A stretch of 64,000 bases of DNA from Pseudomonas sp. PDM04. GTDB lineage: Bacteria; Pseudomonadota; Gammaproteobacteria; Pseudomonadales; Pseudomonadaceae. The stretch covers positions 620,001 to 684,000 of the forward strand of contig NZ_JACVAI010000001.1 in assembly GCF_014851765.1 (NCBI RefSeq), given 5' to 3'. The position numbers were made by a program, and so were the translations under genes. Numbering within the stretch: the first letter of the stretch is position 1; every line of letters begins with the position of its first letter. This document shows positions 40,378 to 49,276 of the stretch, piece after piece. The notes under the pieces were generated by a model, which did not search any database, was not told the origin of the DNA, and saw nothing but the letters and a program-made list of their open reading frames with translations.

Positions 40378-42252
40378 TCAGCGCACCGCGCCGCGCAGTT
40401 CACCGACCAACCCGCGCAGGCTGTCCGGCTGCGCCGCCTCGACCGCCACTGCCGGACCGGCCACCAGGGTCACCCGTGACCACAGGCGACGGAAGATCCC
40501 CTTGGCGGGATCGCGACTGAAAAAACTGCCCCACAGCCCCTGCAGCGCCAGCGGAATCACCGGCACCGGCGTCTCCTCGAGAATCCGTGTCAACCCACCC
40601 TTGAATTCATTGATCTCGCCATCGGCGGTCAATTTTCCTTCGGGGAAAATGCACACCAGCTCGCCTTCCTTCAGGTACTGCGCGATTCGCGTGAACGCCT
40701 TTTCGTAAATCTGGATGTCTTCATGGCGCCCGGCGATAGGAATCGTCCCGGCGGTACGAAAGATGAAGTTCAGCACCGGCAGGTTGTAGATCTTGTAGTA
40801 CATCACGAAGCGAATCGGCCGACGCACTGCGCCACCAATCAGCAGTGCATCGACAAACGACACGTGGTTGCACACCAGCAGTGCCGCGCCTTCGTCCGGG
40901 ATCACGTCCAGGTTGCGATGTTCGACACGGTACATGGAATGGCTGAGCAGCCAGATCATGAAGCGCATGGTGAATTCGGGAACGATCCTGAAAATGTAGG
41001 CGTTGACGCCGATGTTCAGCAGCGATACCACCAGGAACAGATGGGGAATCGACAACTTGGCCAGGCTCAGCAACACGATCGAGACAATGGCCGACACCAC
41101 CATGAACAAGGCGTTGAGAATATTGTTGGCGGCAATCACCCGCGCCCGCTCATTTTCCGGGGTTCGCGACTGGATCAGCGCGTACAGCGGCACAATGTAG
41201 AAACCGCCGAAGATGCCCAGCCCGAGGATGTCGATCAGCACCAGCCAGGTGTGACCGAAGCCGAGGATGTCGACCCAGCCGTGGCCGTTGGCACTCTCTG
41301 GAATCCCGCCGGAATGCCACCACAACAAGAGCCCGAACACGGTCAACCCGAACGAACCGAACGGCACCAGGCCGATCTCGACCTTGCGCCCGGAGAGTCT
41401 CTCGCACAACAGCGACCCCAGGGCGATGCCGACCGAGAATACCGTCAGGATCAGCGTCACCACGGTCTCGTCGCCGTGCATCCACTCCTTGGCGTATGCC
41501 GGGATTTGCGTGAGGTAGATCGCCCCGACGAACCAGAACCACGAGTTGCCGACAATCGAGCGCGACACCGCCGGCGTCTGCCCCAGGCCCAGCTTCAAGG
41601 TGGCCCAGGATTGGCTGAAGATGTTCCAGTTCAGGCGCATTTGCGGTGACGAGGCCGCCGCCCTCGGAATGCTGCGGCTGGCCAGATAACCGAGCACGGC
41701 TATGCCGATGATCGCCGTGGATACGATGGGCGCGTAGTTCGCGGACGACATCATGATCCCGGCGCCGATGGTCCCGGCCAGGATCGCCAGGAAGGTGCCC
41801 ATTTCCACCAGACCGTTGCCGCCGACCAGTTCCTCCTCGTGCAGCGCCTGGGGCAGGATCGAGTACTTCACTGGCCCGAACAGCGCCGAGTGAGTGCCCA
41901 TGGCGAATAACGCCACGAGCATCAGCGCCAGATGATCGAAGACGAAGCCCACCGCCCCCACCACCATGATTGCGATTTCGCCCAGTTTGATCAGGCGAAT
42001 CAGCGCATCCTTGGCGAACTTCTCGCCAAACTGCCCGGCCAGCGCCGAGAACAGGAAGAACGGCAGAATAAACAGCAGCGCGCACAGGTTGACCCAGATC
42101 GAACGATCACCTTCGATGGTCAACTTGTACAAAATGGCGAGGATCAACGACTGCTTGAACACGTTGTCGTTGAACGCCCCGAGGGACTGGGTCAGAAAAA
42201 ACGGCAGGAAGCGCCGGGTGCGAAGCAAGGTGAACTGTGAGGGGTGACTCAT
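40378..42252 (-). CDS. LplT-like MFS transporter fused to PlsC-type acyltransferase
   Basis: A 624-residue fusion. Residues 1-425 form a twelve-segment MFS domain of the lysophospholipid transporter (LplT) group (start FLPFFLTQSLGAFNDNVFKQSL). Residues about 430-624 form a glycerolipid acyltransferase with the CNHVSFVDALL (HX4D) and FPEGKLTADG motifs. In E. coli lplT and aas are separate genes, with Aas carrying acyltransferase and acyl-ACP synthetase; here the third, AMP-binding part is missing. A role in flipping and re-acylating lysophospholipids at the inner membrane is likely. Faces the GGDEF gene tail to tail. Confidence 0.88.
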   Translation of the reverse strand: MSHPSQFTLLRTRRFLPFFLTQSLGAFNDNVFKQSLILAILYKLTIEGDRSIWVNLCALLFILPFFLFSALAGQFGEKFAKDALIRLIKLGEIAIMVVGAVGFVFDHLALMLVALFAMGTHSALFGPVKYSILPQALHEEELVGGNGLVEMGTFLAILAGTIGAGIMMSSANYAPIVSTAIIGIAVLGYLASRSIPRAAASSPQMRLNWNIFSQSWATLKLGLGQTPAVSRSIVGNSWFWFVGAIYLTQIPAYAKEWMHGDETVVTLILTVFSVGIALGSLLCERLSGRKVEIGLVPFGSFGLTVFGLLLWWHSGGIPESANGHGWVDILGFGHTWLVLIDILGLGIFGGFYIVPLYALIQSRTPENERARVIAANNILNALFMVVSAIVSIVLLSLAKLSIPHLFLVVSLLNIGVNAYIFRIVPEFTMRFMIWLLSHSMYRVEHRNLDVIPDEGAALLVCNHVSFVDALLIGGAVRRPIRFVMYYKIYNLPVLNFIFRTAGTIPIAGRHEDIQIYEKAFTRIAQYLKEGELVCIFPEGKLTADGEINEFKGGLTRILEETPVPVIPLALQGLWGSFFSRDPAKGIFRRLWSRVTLVAGPAVAVEAAQPDSLRGLVGELRGAVR

Positions 42253-42349
42253 CTTCCGTGTTTCCCTGGTTTAGGTAACGAGTGGCCTGAATTCTATTAT
42301 TGGAGTGTCGAATGTCGACCCAGGCCACACCTTACCGAATCCTGACCGG

Positions 42350-43501
42350 TTATTTCTCTAATCCTGCTATGCACGGCGAGACAAACAACTCGCCCCGCCA
42401 GGCGCCCTGTGCGGTACGTTTGGCGACGATCAGCCACATCACTGCCAGCAAGGCCACCAGCGCGCAACCGAAGACGCTGAAAAACAACAGGCCCAACTGG
42501 CTGGCCAGTTTCAACGTTGCCAGAGAATAGACGCCCAGCGGAAAGGTAAACCCCCACCAGCCCAGGTTGAACGGAATGCCGACGCTCAGGTAACGGCAGG
42601 TGATCAGGAAGGCAATCAGCATCCACCACAATCCGAAGCCCCACAGCGTAATCCCCGCCACCAGCCCCAGCCCGGCAGCGATCTCGCCGATGCCCGGCAA
42701 ACCGTTGGCTGCGAAGATGGCCGGCGCATCGTTGCCCAGCAACAGCATGCCCAACGCCCCGGTGCCGATCGGGCCAAGCGCCAGCCAGCTCGACGCAGCC
42801 ATGCTTTCGTGGGGCAGTTTGTGCAGGGCCATGCGCAGCAACAGGATCGTCAGGATGCTCAGGGCGACCGGCAAGGAAAACGCCCAAAGCACATAGCTGG
42901 TCACCAGCACCACCCATTGCGCATGGGCATCGGCCAGGTGCGGCGCCAACAGGCCACCACTGGCAGCCGCGACTTCGGCGGCCACCACCGGCAACAGCCA
43001 GACAGCGGTCATCTGGTCAATGCTGTGTTCCTGGCGAGTGAACATCATGTAGGGAATCAACACGCCGCAGGCCACGGACATTGCCACATCCAGCCACCAC
43101 AGCAGCCCGGCGATTTCAATCAAGCCGTCGCCCCAACGGGGCAATCCGAATACCAGGCAACCGTTGATGATGGTCGCCAGGCCCATGGGAATGGTGCCGA
43201 AGAACATCGAAACCGTGGAGTGAGCGAAAATCCGCCGTGCCTCGTCGAAAAACAGCAGCCATCGTGCGGCGTAAAGTACGGTGAACAGCGCGAACAGAAC
43301 GATGTTCAACAGCCAGAGCGCTTCAGCAAGCGCATGCAAGCCAGGCACCGCGAACGGCAGTTGCGCCAGCGCCAGGGCCAGGATCCCGGTGCCCATGGTC
43401 GCGGCGAACCAGTTCGGTGTGAAATGGCGAATCACATCACGCGGGTGCTGCAAATGACTGAACGGTTTGATGCCGCAGAGGGCGGTATTGGGGCATGGCA
43501 T
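42350..43501 (-). CDS. TehA/SLAC1-family anion transporter
   Basis: A 383-residue protein with ten membrane segments. It begins with a cytoplasmic stretch and then HFTPNWFAATMGTGILALALAQLPF, the signature entrance helix of the TDT (TehA/Ssu1/Mae1/SLAC1) family. Known members move tellurite, sulfite, malate or chloride. The substrate here is unknown; many Pseudomonas copies carry the generic tellurite-resistance or C4-dicarboxylate label. No TehB partner is adjacent. A REP-free 97-base spacer separates it from the LplT-PlsC gene downstream. Confidence 0.85.
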   Translation of the reverse strand: MPCPNTALCGIKPFSHLQHPRDVIRHFTPNWFAATMGTGILALALAQLPFAVPGLHALAEALWLLNIVLFALFTVLYAARWLLFFDEARRIFAHSTVSMFFGTIPMGLATIINGCLVFGLPRWGDGLIEIAGLLWWLDVAMSVACGVLIPYMMFTRQEHSIDQMTAVWLLPVVAAEVAAASGGLLAPHLADAHAQWVVLVTSYVLWAFSLPVALSILTILLLRMALHKLPHESMAASSWLALGPIGTGALGMLLLGNDAPAIFAANGLPGIGEIAAGLGLVAGITLWGFGLWWMLIAFLITCRYLSVGIPFNLGWWGFTFPLGVYSLATLKLASQLGLLFFSVFGCALVALLAVMWLIVAKRTAQGAWRGELFVSPCIAGLEK

Positions 43502-43618
43502 GGCGAACTCCTGTCCTCATTTGAGGTGGAGCCCATGTTAGACCCGGATCGAATATCTATATAACGGGTAATTTCTCTAACAGTTATCGATTTTATAAAT
43601 GATAGGAGACGGCGTCCT

Positions 43619-44815
43619 TCAGGGACGCCCGGCAGTGCTACACACCTGGGCAGGTCGCTGGCGCCACAACGCCAGCAACGCACAGGCCGCCAGAAGGATC
43701 AGCACCGCGCCATAACCGTCGGTGGTCGTGACCAGGCCAAAGGTGCGCGTCAGACTCCCCGCCAGCAGCGACGGTAAACAGAACGCCAGGTAGCTCAGCA
43801 CGTAATAGGCCGACATCAGACCCGCTCGTTCGTGAGGCAAGGCCAGCGGCACGACCGTGCGCAGCGTACCGAGAAAACTGGCGCCAAAGCCGCAGCCAGC
43901 GATCAGCGTCCCGATGAAGAACAGCGACAGGCTGGCGCTGTGTACAGCCAGCAGAATCGCCGCCACGCCCACGGGCAAGACGCTCGCGCCCAACCGCAAG
44001 ACCTTGTCGGCGGGACGATTGCGCAGGGTGTAGATCATCACCGCGCCCGTTACCGTCAATACGGCCACGGTCGCACCGCCAATCAGGTTGGAGGTGGAGC
44101 CGGTGGCGGTTCGTACCAGCGAGGGCGCAAGGGACGCGAAGAATCCACCCAGCGCCCAGGCGGCGGTATTGATCGGCAACACCAGGTACAAGGTGCGGCG
44201 CGCCTGGACAGGCACGTGCAGTGTCGGCAGCAGCGACGCCAGCGCTCCGGGTTGTCGGCTGACACTTTCCGGCAAGCGCCAGACGTACAATGCCTGCCAG
44301 GCGAACAGCACGAGCAGGACCCAGAACGTCAGTTGCAACGGCAGCGGCGCAAACTCGGCCAGCAAGCCGCACCCCATGGCCCCGACCGCCATGCCAAGCA
44401 ACGGTGCGACGCTGTTGACCAAGGGTCCCTGCTGGCGATCGGTGTCGAGCAACGCAGCGCCCAGTGATGCCGTGGCCATCCCGGTGGCGAAGCCCTGGAG
44501 CACGCGGGCCGCGATCAACCACGCCACGCTGTCGGCATTGATGAACAACAGCATGGCCAGCATGTTGAGCAACACCGAAGTAAAAATCACCGGTTTGCGC
44601 CCCAGGTAATCCGAGAGCGAACCTACCGTCAGCAAGGCCACCAACAAGCTGATCGCGTACACGCCGAAAATCAGGGTCAGGGTCGCTGCGGAGAATTGCA
44701 AATGCTCCTGGTACAAGTGGTACAAGGGCGTCGGCGCCGTGGAAGCCGCGAGAAAACTGAGTAAAGTGATCGCCAGGAAGCCCAGGCTTGACCGTTTGGA
44801 AATTGAATTCGGCAT
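43619..44815 (-). CDS. MFS efflux transporter, divergent from a TetR regulator
   Basis: A 398-residue twelve-segment major facilitator. The ATG at 44815 follows GGAG by seven bases; the TTG-initiated extension is not needed. It has the MFS motif A loop SLSDYLGRKPVIFTS near residue 70, and ARVLQGFATGMATASLGA, with the GRKPV basic turn typical of drug/proton antiporters. It probably exports an amphipathic toxic compound under the control of the divergently encoded TetR protein, since its ribosome site lies inside the 17-bp inverted repeat. Substrate unknown. Confidence 0.87.
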   Translation of the reverse strand: MPNSISKRSSLGFLAITLLSFLAASTAPTPLYHLYQEHLQFSAATLTLIFGVYAISLLVALLTVGSLSDYLGRKPVIFTSVLLNMLAMLLFINADSVAWLIAARVLQGFATGMATASLGAALLDTDRQQGPLVNSVAPLLGMAVGAMGCGLLAEFAPLPLQLTFWVLLVLFAWQALYVWRLPESVSRQPGALASLLPTLHVPVQARRTLYLVLPINTAAWALGGFFASLAPSLVRTATGSTSNLIGGATVAVLTVTGAVMIYTLRNRPADKVLRLGASVLPVGVAAILLAVHSASLSLFFIGTLIAGCGFGASFLGTLRTVVPLALPHERAGLMSAYYVLSYLAFCLPSLLAGSLTRTFGLVTTTDGYGAVLILLAACALLALWRQRPAQVCSTAGRP

Positions 44816-44817
44816 GT

Positions 44818-44860
44818 GCACACTCCGCAAAAGCTAATTTTTTGCTTTTGCGGAGTGTGC
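44818..44860. promoter_or_regulatory. Perfect 17-bp inverted repeat, probable TetR operator
   Basis: GCACACTCCGCAAAAGC at 44818-44834 and its exact reverse complement at 44844-44860 flank nine bases (taatttttt). The left arm covers the ribosome site of the MFS gene, and the right arm lies 46 bases before the tetR start. The position suggests an operator that controls both genes; the arms could also pair in the mRNA and hide the MFS ribosome site. Confidence 0.75.
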
Positions 44861-44906
44861 TACTCGCTAGCGCTTAAAGCAAATTCTTTGTGTTAAGGTC
44901 CGATCC

Positions 44907-45446
44907 ATGGCTATTAAAGAAGGTTTACGCCCGGGCGGCCGCAGTGCCCGGGTCCAGGAGTCGATCCATTCGGCGGTTCGCGCGCTGCTGGCCGAACACG
45001 ACCGATCGAGCGTCACCGTCCCGCAGATCGCTGCGCGTGCCGGCGTCACGCCGTCGACCATTTACCGACGCTGGGGCGATGTGTCGGCACTGCTGGCGGA
45101 CGTCGCATTGGCGCGCATGCAGCCCGACAGCGAACCGGTCAACACCGGCACCTTGCGCGGTGACGTGCAGGCGTGGGCGGAGCAGTACCTGGATGAAATG
45201 AGTTCGGAACCCGGTCGCAACATGCTGCGCGACGTACAAGCGAGCCCGACGCCTGGCTGTTGCGCGACCATCATCGCCGGACAGTTGCAGGCGATTCTGG
45301 ACCGCTATCCCGATCAGCCGAAACCAGGCGTGGATCGGTTGATCAATCTGCTGGTCGCCCCCTCCGTGTTCCGCATCCTCTTTTCCACGGCGCCGCTGGA
45401 GGTCGAGGAATTGCACCGGCTGGTCGGGATGGCGTTGGATCAGTGA
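44907..45446 (+). CDS. TetR-family transcriptional regulator
   Basis: A 179-residue repressor. Residues 15-62 form the TetR helix-turn-helix (SVTVPQIAARAGVTPSTIYRRWGD), with a variable ligand-binding C-terminal half of helices (about 80-179). It is transcribed divergently from an MFS exporter with 91 bases between the starts, holding a perfect inverted repeat. Autoregulation and ligand-relieved repression of the exporter are likely. No other gene depends on it within sight. Confidence 0.9.
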   Translation: MAIKEGLRPGGRSARVQESIHSAVRALLAEHDRSSVTVPQIAARAGVTPSTIYRRWGDVSALLADVALARMQPDSEPVNTGTLRGDVQAWAEQYLDEMSSEPGRNMLRDVQASPTPGCCATIIAGQLQAILDRYPDQPKPGVDRLINLLVAPSVFRILFSTAPLEVEELHRLVGMALDQ

Positions 45447-45506
45447 GGCCCGCTTCGCGTGCCCCTCGGATCGCCCCACCGTCGCTCCCCTGTTCACCAC
45501 AACCCA

Positions 45507-45530
45507 GTGGGAGCGAGCCTGCTCGCGCTG
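45507..45530 (+). repeat. Single REP element
   Basis: GTGGGAGCGAGCCTGCTCGC, one unpaired REP copy, between the tetR gene and the hybrid sensor kinase gene. Confidence 0.85.
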
Positions 45531-45674
45531 CGCATCACTCACCTGCGTATCCGCCTGACACCCCATGCGACACCCCGCCACGCCACGACCTTGGTCGACA
45601 CTGACTAACGCAGACGGTCGTGCGAGACTGTCTGTCCGGGCGCGCGTCCCGGGTGTCTTTTGTCTGGAGTCTCC

Positions 45675-48600
45675 ATGTCGTTGTCCAGCGGGTTGATCGC
45701 CGCCGTCGCCCTGGCCTATATGGCCATCATGTTCGCCATCGCCTTTTACGGTGACCGTCGCAGTACCCCGCTGCCTCCACGCGTGCGCGCCTGGGTTTAC
45801 AGCCTGTCGCTGGCGGTCTATTGCACCAGCTGGACGTTTTTCGGCGCCGTCGGCCAGGCCGCCGAACAACTCTGGTCGTTCCTGCCGATCTACCTCGGGC
45901 CGATCCTGCTGCTGGTCTGCGCGCCCTGGGTCCTGCAAAAAATGGTGATGATCAGCAAACAGGAAAACATCACGTCGATCGCTGACTTCATTGCCGCCCG
46001 CTATGGCAAATCCCAATCCCTGGCGATTGTCGTTGCCCTGATCTGCCTGGTGGGCGTACTGCCCTACATCGCCTTGCAGCTCAAGGGCATCGTGCTGGGC
46101 GTGAACCTGTTGATCGGCGCCGGTGCCGACGCCATGGGCACCCGGGCACAGGACACCGCGCTGATCGTTTCCCTGGTGCTGGCGCTGTTCACCATTGTGT
46201 TCGGTACCCGCAACCTCGACGCCACGGAGCACCACCGCGGCATGGTGCTGGCGATTGCGTTCGAGTCGCTGGTCAAGCTGTTCGCCTTTCTCGCGGTCGG
46301 TGCATTCGTGACCTACGGGCTGTACGACGGTTTCGAAGACCTGTTCGATCAGGCCATGCTCGCACCGCGCCTGGAGGAGTACTGGAAGGAAACCATCAAC
46401 TGGCCGTCGATGGTGGTGCAGACAGGCGTGGCGATGATGGCGATCATCTGCCTGCCGCGGCAGTTCCACGTCACCGTAGTGGAAAACATCGATCCGCAGG
46501 ATTTGCGCCTGGCCAAATGGGTGTTCCCGGCCTACCTGGCGCTGGCGGCGCTGTTTGTCGTGCCGATTGCCCTGGCAGGTCAGATGCTGCTGCCCAGCTC
46601 GGTGATACCGGATTCGTTCGTCATCAGCCTGCCACTGGCCCAGGCCCATCCCGCGTTGGCCATGCTGGCCTTTATCGGTGGGGCCTCGGCAGCGACCGGC
46701 ATGGTGATCGTCGCCAGCGTGGCGTTGTCGACCATGGTGTCCAACGACATGCTGTTGCCGTGGTTGCTGCGCCGCAACAACGCCGAGCGACCGTTCGAAG
46801 TGTTCCGCCAGTGGATGCTGTCGGTGCGCCGGGTCAGCATTGTGGTGATTCTGCTACTGGCCTACGTCAGCTACCGCCTGCTGGGTTCCACCGCGAGCCT
46901 GGCGACCATCGGCCAGATCGCCTTCGCCGCCGTGACCCAACTGGCACCCGCCATGCTCGGCGCGCTGTACTGGAAACAGGCCAATCGCCGTGGTGTGTTC
47001 GCTGGCCTCGCTGCCGGCACCTTCCTGTGGTTCTACACGCTGATTCTGCCGATTGCCGCTCACAGCCTCGGCTTGTCATTGAGCAGCTTCCCGGGGCTGG
47101 CCTGGCTGCACAGTAACCCGCTAAACCTGCCGATCACCCCACTGACCCAGGGCGTGGTGCTGTCACTGGCCGGCAACTTCACCCTGTTTGCCTGGGTGTC
47201 CGTGCTCTCGCGCACCCGCGTCTCGGAACATTGGCAGGCGGGCCGCTTCATCGGTCAGGAGATCAGCGCCCGCCCCAGCGCCCGTTCGATGCTGGCTGTG
47301 CAAATCGATGACCTGCTGCAACTGGCGGCACGCTTCGTCGGCGAAGAACGCGCCCGCCAGAGTTTTATCCGTTTCGCCTATCGCCAGGGCAAAGGCTTCA
47401 ACCCGAACCAGAACGCCGACGGCGAATGGATCGCCCACACCGAACGCCTGCTGGCTGGCGTGCTCGGCGCCTCATCGACGCGCGCAGTGGTCAAGGCCGC
47501 CATCGAAGGTCGGGAAATGCAGCTTGAGGATGTCGTGCGAATCGCCGACGAAGCCTCGGAAGTCCTGCAATTCAATCGCGCCCTGTTGCAGGGTGCCATC
47601 GAGAACATTACTCAAGGCATCAGTGTGGTTGACCAGTCCCTGCGCCTGGTGGCGTGGAACCGGCGTTACCTGGAACTGTTCAACTACCCGGACGGCCTGA
47701 TCAGCGTCGGTCGACCGATTGCCGACATCATCCGCTACAACGCCGAGCGCGGCCTGTGCGGCCCCGGCGAGGCGGAAGTGCACGTCGCACGCCGCTTGCA
47801 CTGGATGCGCCAGGGCCGCGCCCACACCTCCGAACGACTGTTCCCCAACGGCCGGGTGATCGAGCTGATCGGCAACCCGATGCCCGGAGGCGGTTTTGTC
47901 ATGAGTTTCACCGACATCACCGCGTTCCGCGAAGCCGAACAGGCGCTGACCGAAGCCAACGAAGGCCTGGAGCGCCGGGTGACGGAGCGCACCCACGAGC
48001 TGTCGCAACTCAACGTGGCGCTGACCGAAGCCAAGGGCACCGCCGAGTCGGCCAACCAGTCGAAGACCCGCTTCCTGGCAGCGGTCAGCCATGACCTGAT
48101 GCAACCGCTGAACGCCGCGCGACTGTTTTCCGCCGCCCTGTCGCACCAGGAAGACGGCTTGTCCAGTGAAGCGCAGAAACTGGTGCAACACCTGGATTCG
48201 TCGCTGCGTTCGGCCGAAGACCTGATCAGCGACCTGCTGGACATTTCCCGCCTCGAAAACGGCAAGATCAACCCGGATATCAAACCGTTCGCGCTCAACG
48301 AGCTGTTCGACATCCTCGGTGCGGAATTCAAGGCACTGGCGCGCGAGCAGGGACTCAAGTTCCGGGTACGCGGCAGCCACCTGCGGGTCGACAGCGACAT
48401 CAAACTGCTGCGCCGGATCCTGCAGAACTTCCTCACCAATGCCTTCCGTTATGCCAGGGGCCCGGTACTGCTGGGGGTTCGTCGCCGTCAGGGCGAGCTG
48501 TGCCTGGAGGTCTGGGATCGGGGCCCGGGGATTGCCCAAGACAAACTGAAAGTGATCTTCGAAGAATTCAAGCGCCTCGACAGCCACCAGACCCGCGCAG

Positions 48601-49145
48601 AAAAAGGCCTGGGGTTGGGCCTGGCGATTGCCGATGGGCTGTGCCGCGTGCTGGGCCACACACTGCAAGTGCGCTCCTGGCCGGGACGCGGCAGTGTGTT
48701 CAGCGTCAGCGTGCCGTTGACCAAGGCGCCCGTCGCCACCCCCGTCAATGCCACCGAGCTCAACGGCAAACTCCTCGGCGGTGCGCAGGTGCTGTGCGTC
48801 GACAACGAAGACAGCATCCTGATCGGCATGAACAGCTTGCTCACCCGCTGGGGCTGTCAGGTCTGGACCGCCCGCAACCGCGACGAATGCGCAGCGCTGC
48901 TGAGCAGTGGCGTACGCCCGCAACTGGCACTGGTGGATTACCACCTGGACGACGGCGAGACCGGAACCGAGTTGATGGGCTGGCTACGTACCCGTCTGGG
49001 TGAACCGGTGCCCGGCGTCGTGATCAGCGCCGACGGCCACCCGGAAACGGTCGCCCAGGTTCATGCGGCGGGCCTGGATTACCTGGCCAAACCGGTGAAA
49101 CCGGCGGCGCTGCGTGCGTTGTTGAGCCGGCATCTGCCGTTGTGA
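45675..49145 (+). CDS. SSF-PAS hybrid sensor histidine kinase/receiver
   Basis: An 1156-residue protein, with the ATG at 45675 five bases after GGAG. Residues 1-500 form about thirteen membrane segments of the sodium:solute symporter family; about 590-740 hold a PAS-like region; a coiled coil (EANEGLERRVTERTHELSQL) leads to a HisKA domain with H806 in VSHDLMQPLN, an HATPase domain (NFLTNAFRYA, GRGSVFSVSVP), and a receiver domain from about 1040 with phospho-acceptor D1088 (LVDYHLDD). It resembles CbrA-type transporter-sensors but has its own receiver. It may sense a solute or flux and relay to an unlinked regulator; no response-regulator gene is adjacent. Confidence 0.9.
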   Translation: MSLSSGLIAAVALAYMAIMFAIAFYGDRRSTPLPPRVRAWVYSLSLAVYCTSWTFFGAVGQAAEQLWSFLPIYLGPILLLVCAPWVLQKMVMISKQENITSIADFIAARYGKSQSLAIVVALICLVGVLPYIALQLKGIVLGVNLLIGAGADAMGTRAQDTALIVSLVLALFTIVFGTRNLDATEHHRGMVLAIAFESLVKLFAFLAVGAFVTYGLYDGFEDLFDQAMLAPRLEEYWKETINWPSMVVQTGVAMMAIICLPRQFHVTVVENIDPQDLRLAKWVFPAYLALAALFVVPIALAGQMLLPSSVIPDSFVISLPLAQAHPALAMLAFIGGASAATGMVIVASVALSTMVSNDMLLPWLLRRNNAERPFEVFRQWMLSVRRVSIVVILLLAYVSYRLLGSTASLATIGQIAFAAVTQLAPAMLGALYWKQANRRGVFAGLAAGTFLWFYTLILPIAAHSLGLSLSSFPGLAWLHSNPLNLPITPLTQGVVLSLAGNFTLFAWVSVLSRTRVSEHWQAGRFIGQEISARPSARSMLAVQIDDLLQLAARFVGEERARQSFIRFAYRQGKGFNPNQNADGEWIAHTERLLAGVLGASSTRAVVKAAIEGREMQLEDVVRIADEASEVLQFNRALLQGAIENITQGISVVDQSLRLVAWNRRYLELFNYPDGLISVGRPIADIIRYNAERGLCGPGEAEVHVARRLHWMRQGRAHTSERLFPNGRVIELIGNPMPGGGFVMSFTDITAFREAEQALTEANEGLERRVTERTHELSQLNVALTEAKGTAESANQSKTRFLAAVSHDLMQPLNAARLFSAALSHQEDGLSSEAQKLVQHLDSSLRSAEDLISDLLDISRLENGKINPDIKPFALNELFDILGAEFKALAREQGLKFRVRGSHLRVDSDIKLLRRILQNFLTNAFRYARGPVLLGVRRRQGELCLEVWDRGPGIAQDKLKVIFEEFKRLDSHQTRAEKGLGLGLAIADGLCRVLGHTLQVRSWPGRGSVFSVSVPLTKAPVATPVNATELNGKLLGGAQVLCVDNEDSILIGMNSLLTRWGCQVWTARNRDECAALLSSGVRPQLALVDYHLDDGETGTELMGWLRTRLGEPVPGVVISADGHPETVAQVHAAGLDYLAKPVKPAALRALLSRHLPL

Positions 49146-49182
49146 GGTGGGAGGGTTGATCCTGTGGCGGCTGGACGGGTGC

Positions 49183-49250
49183 CTTCGCGAGCAGGCTCGC
49201 TCCCACAGGCGTGACCCGTCCGTTGCAGGAGCGAGCCAGCTCGCGAAGGC
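49183..49250. repeat. Pair of inverted REP elements
   Basis: CTTCGCGAGCAGGCTCGCTC and a diverged partner GCAGGAGCGAGCCAGCTCGC face opposite ways, about 20 bases apart, between the sensor kinase gene and rmuC. The second copy has an altered centre (CCAGC for CCTGC). Confidence 0.85.
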
Positions 49251-49276
49251 GCTGCGTCGCAGTGTTCGACTATCGG

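Noticed and set aside
44925..46649. 574-residue frame opposite tetR and the sensor kinase
   Set aside because: Crosses two well-supported genes on the other strand and is rich in H, R, Q and D without any motif.
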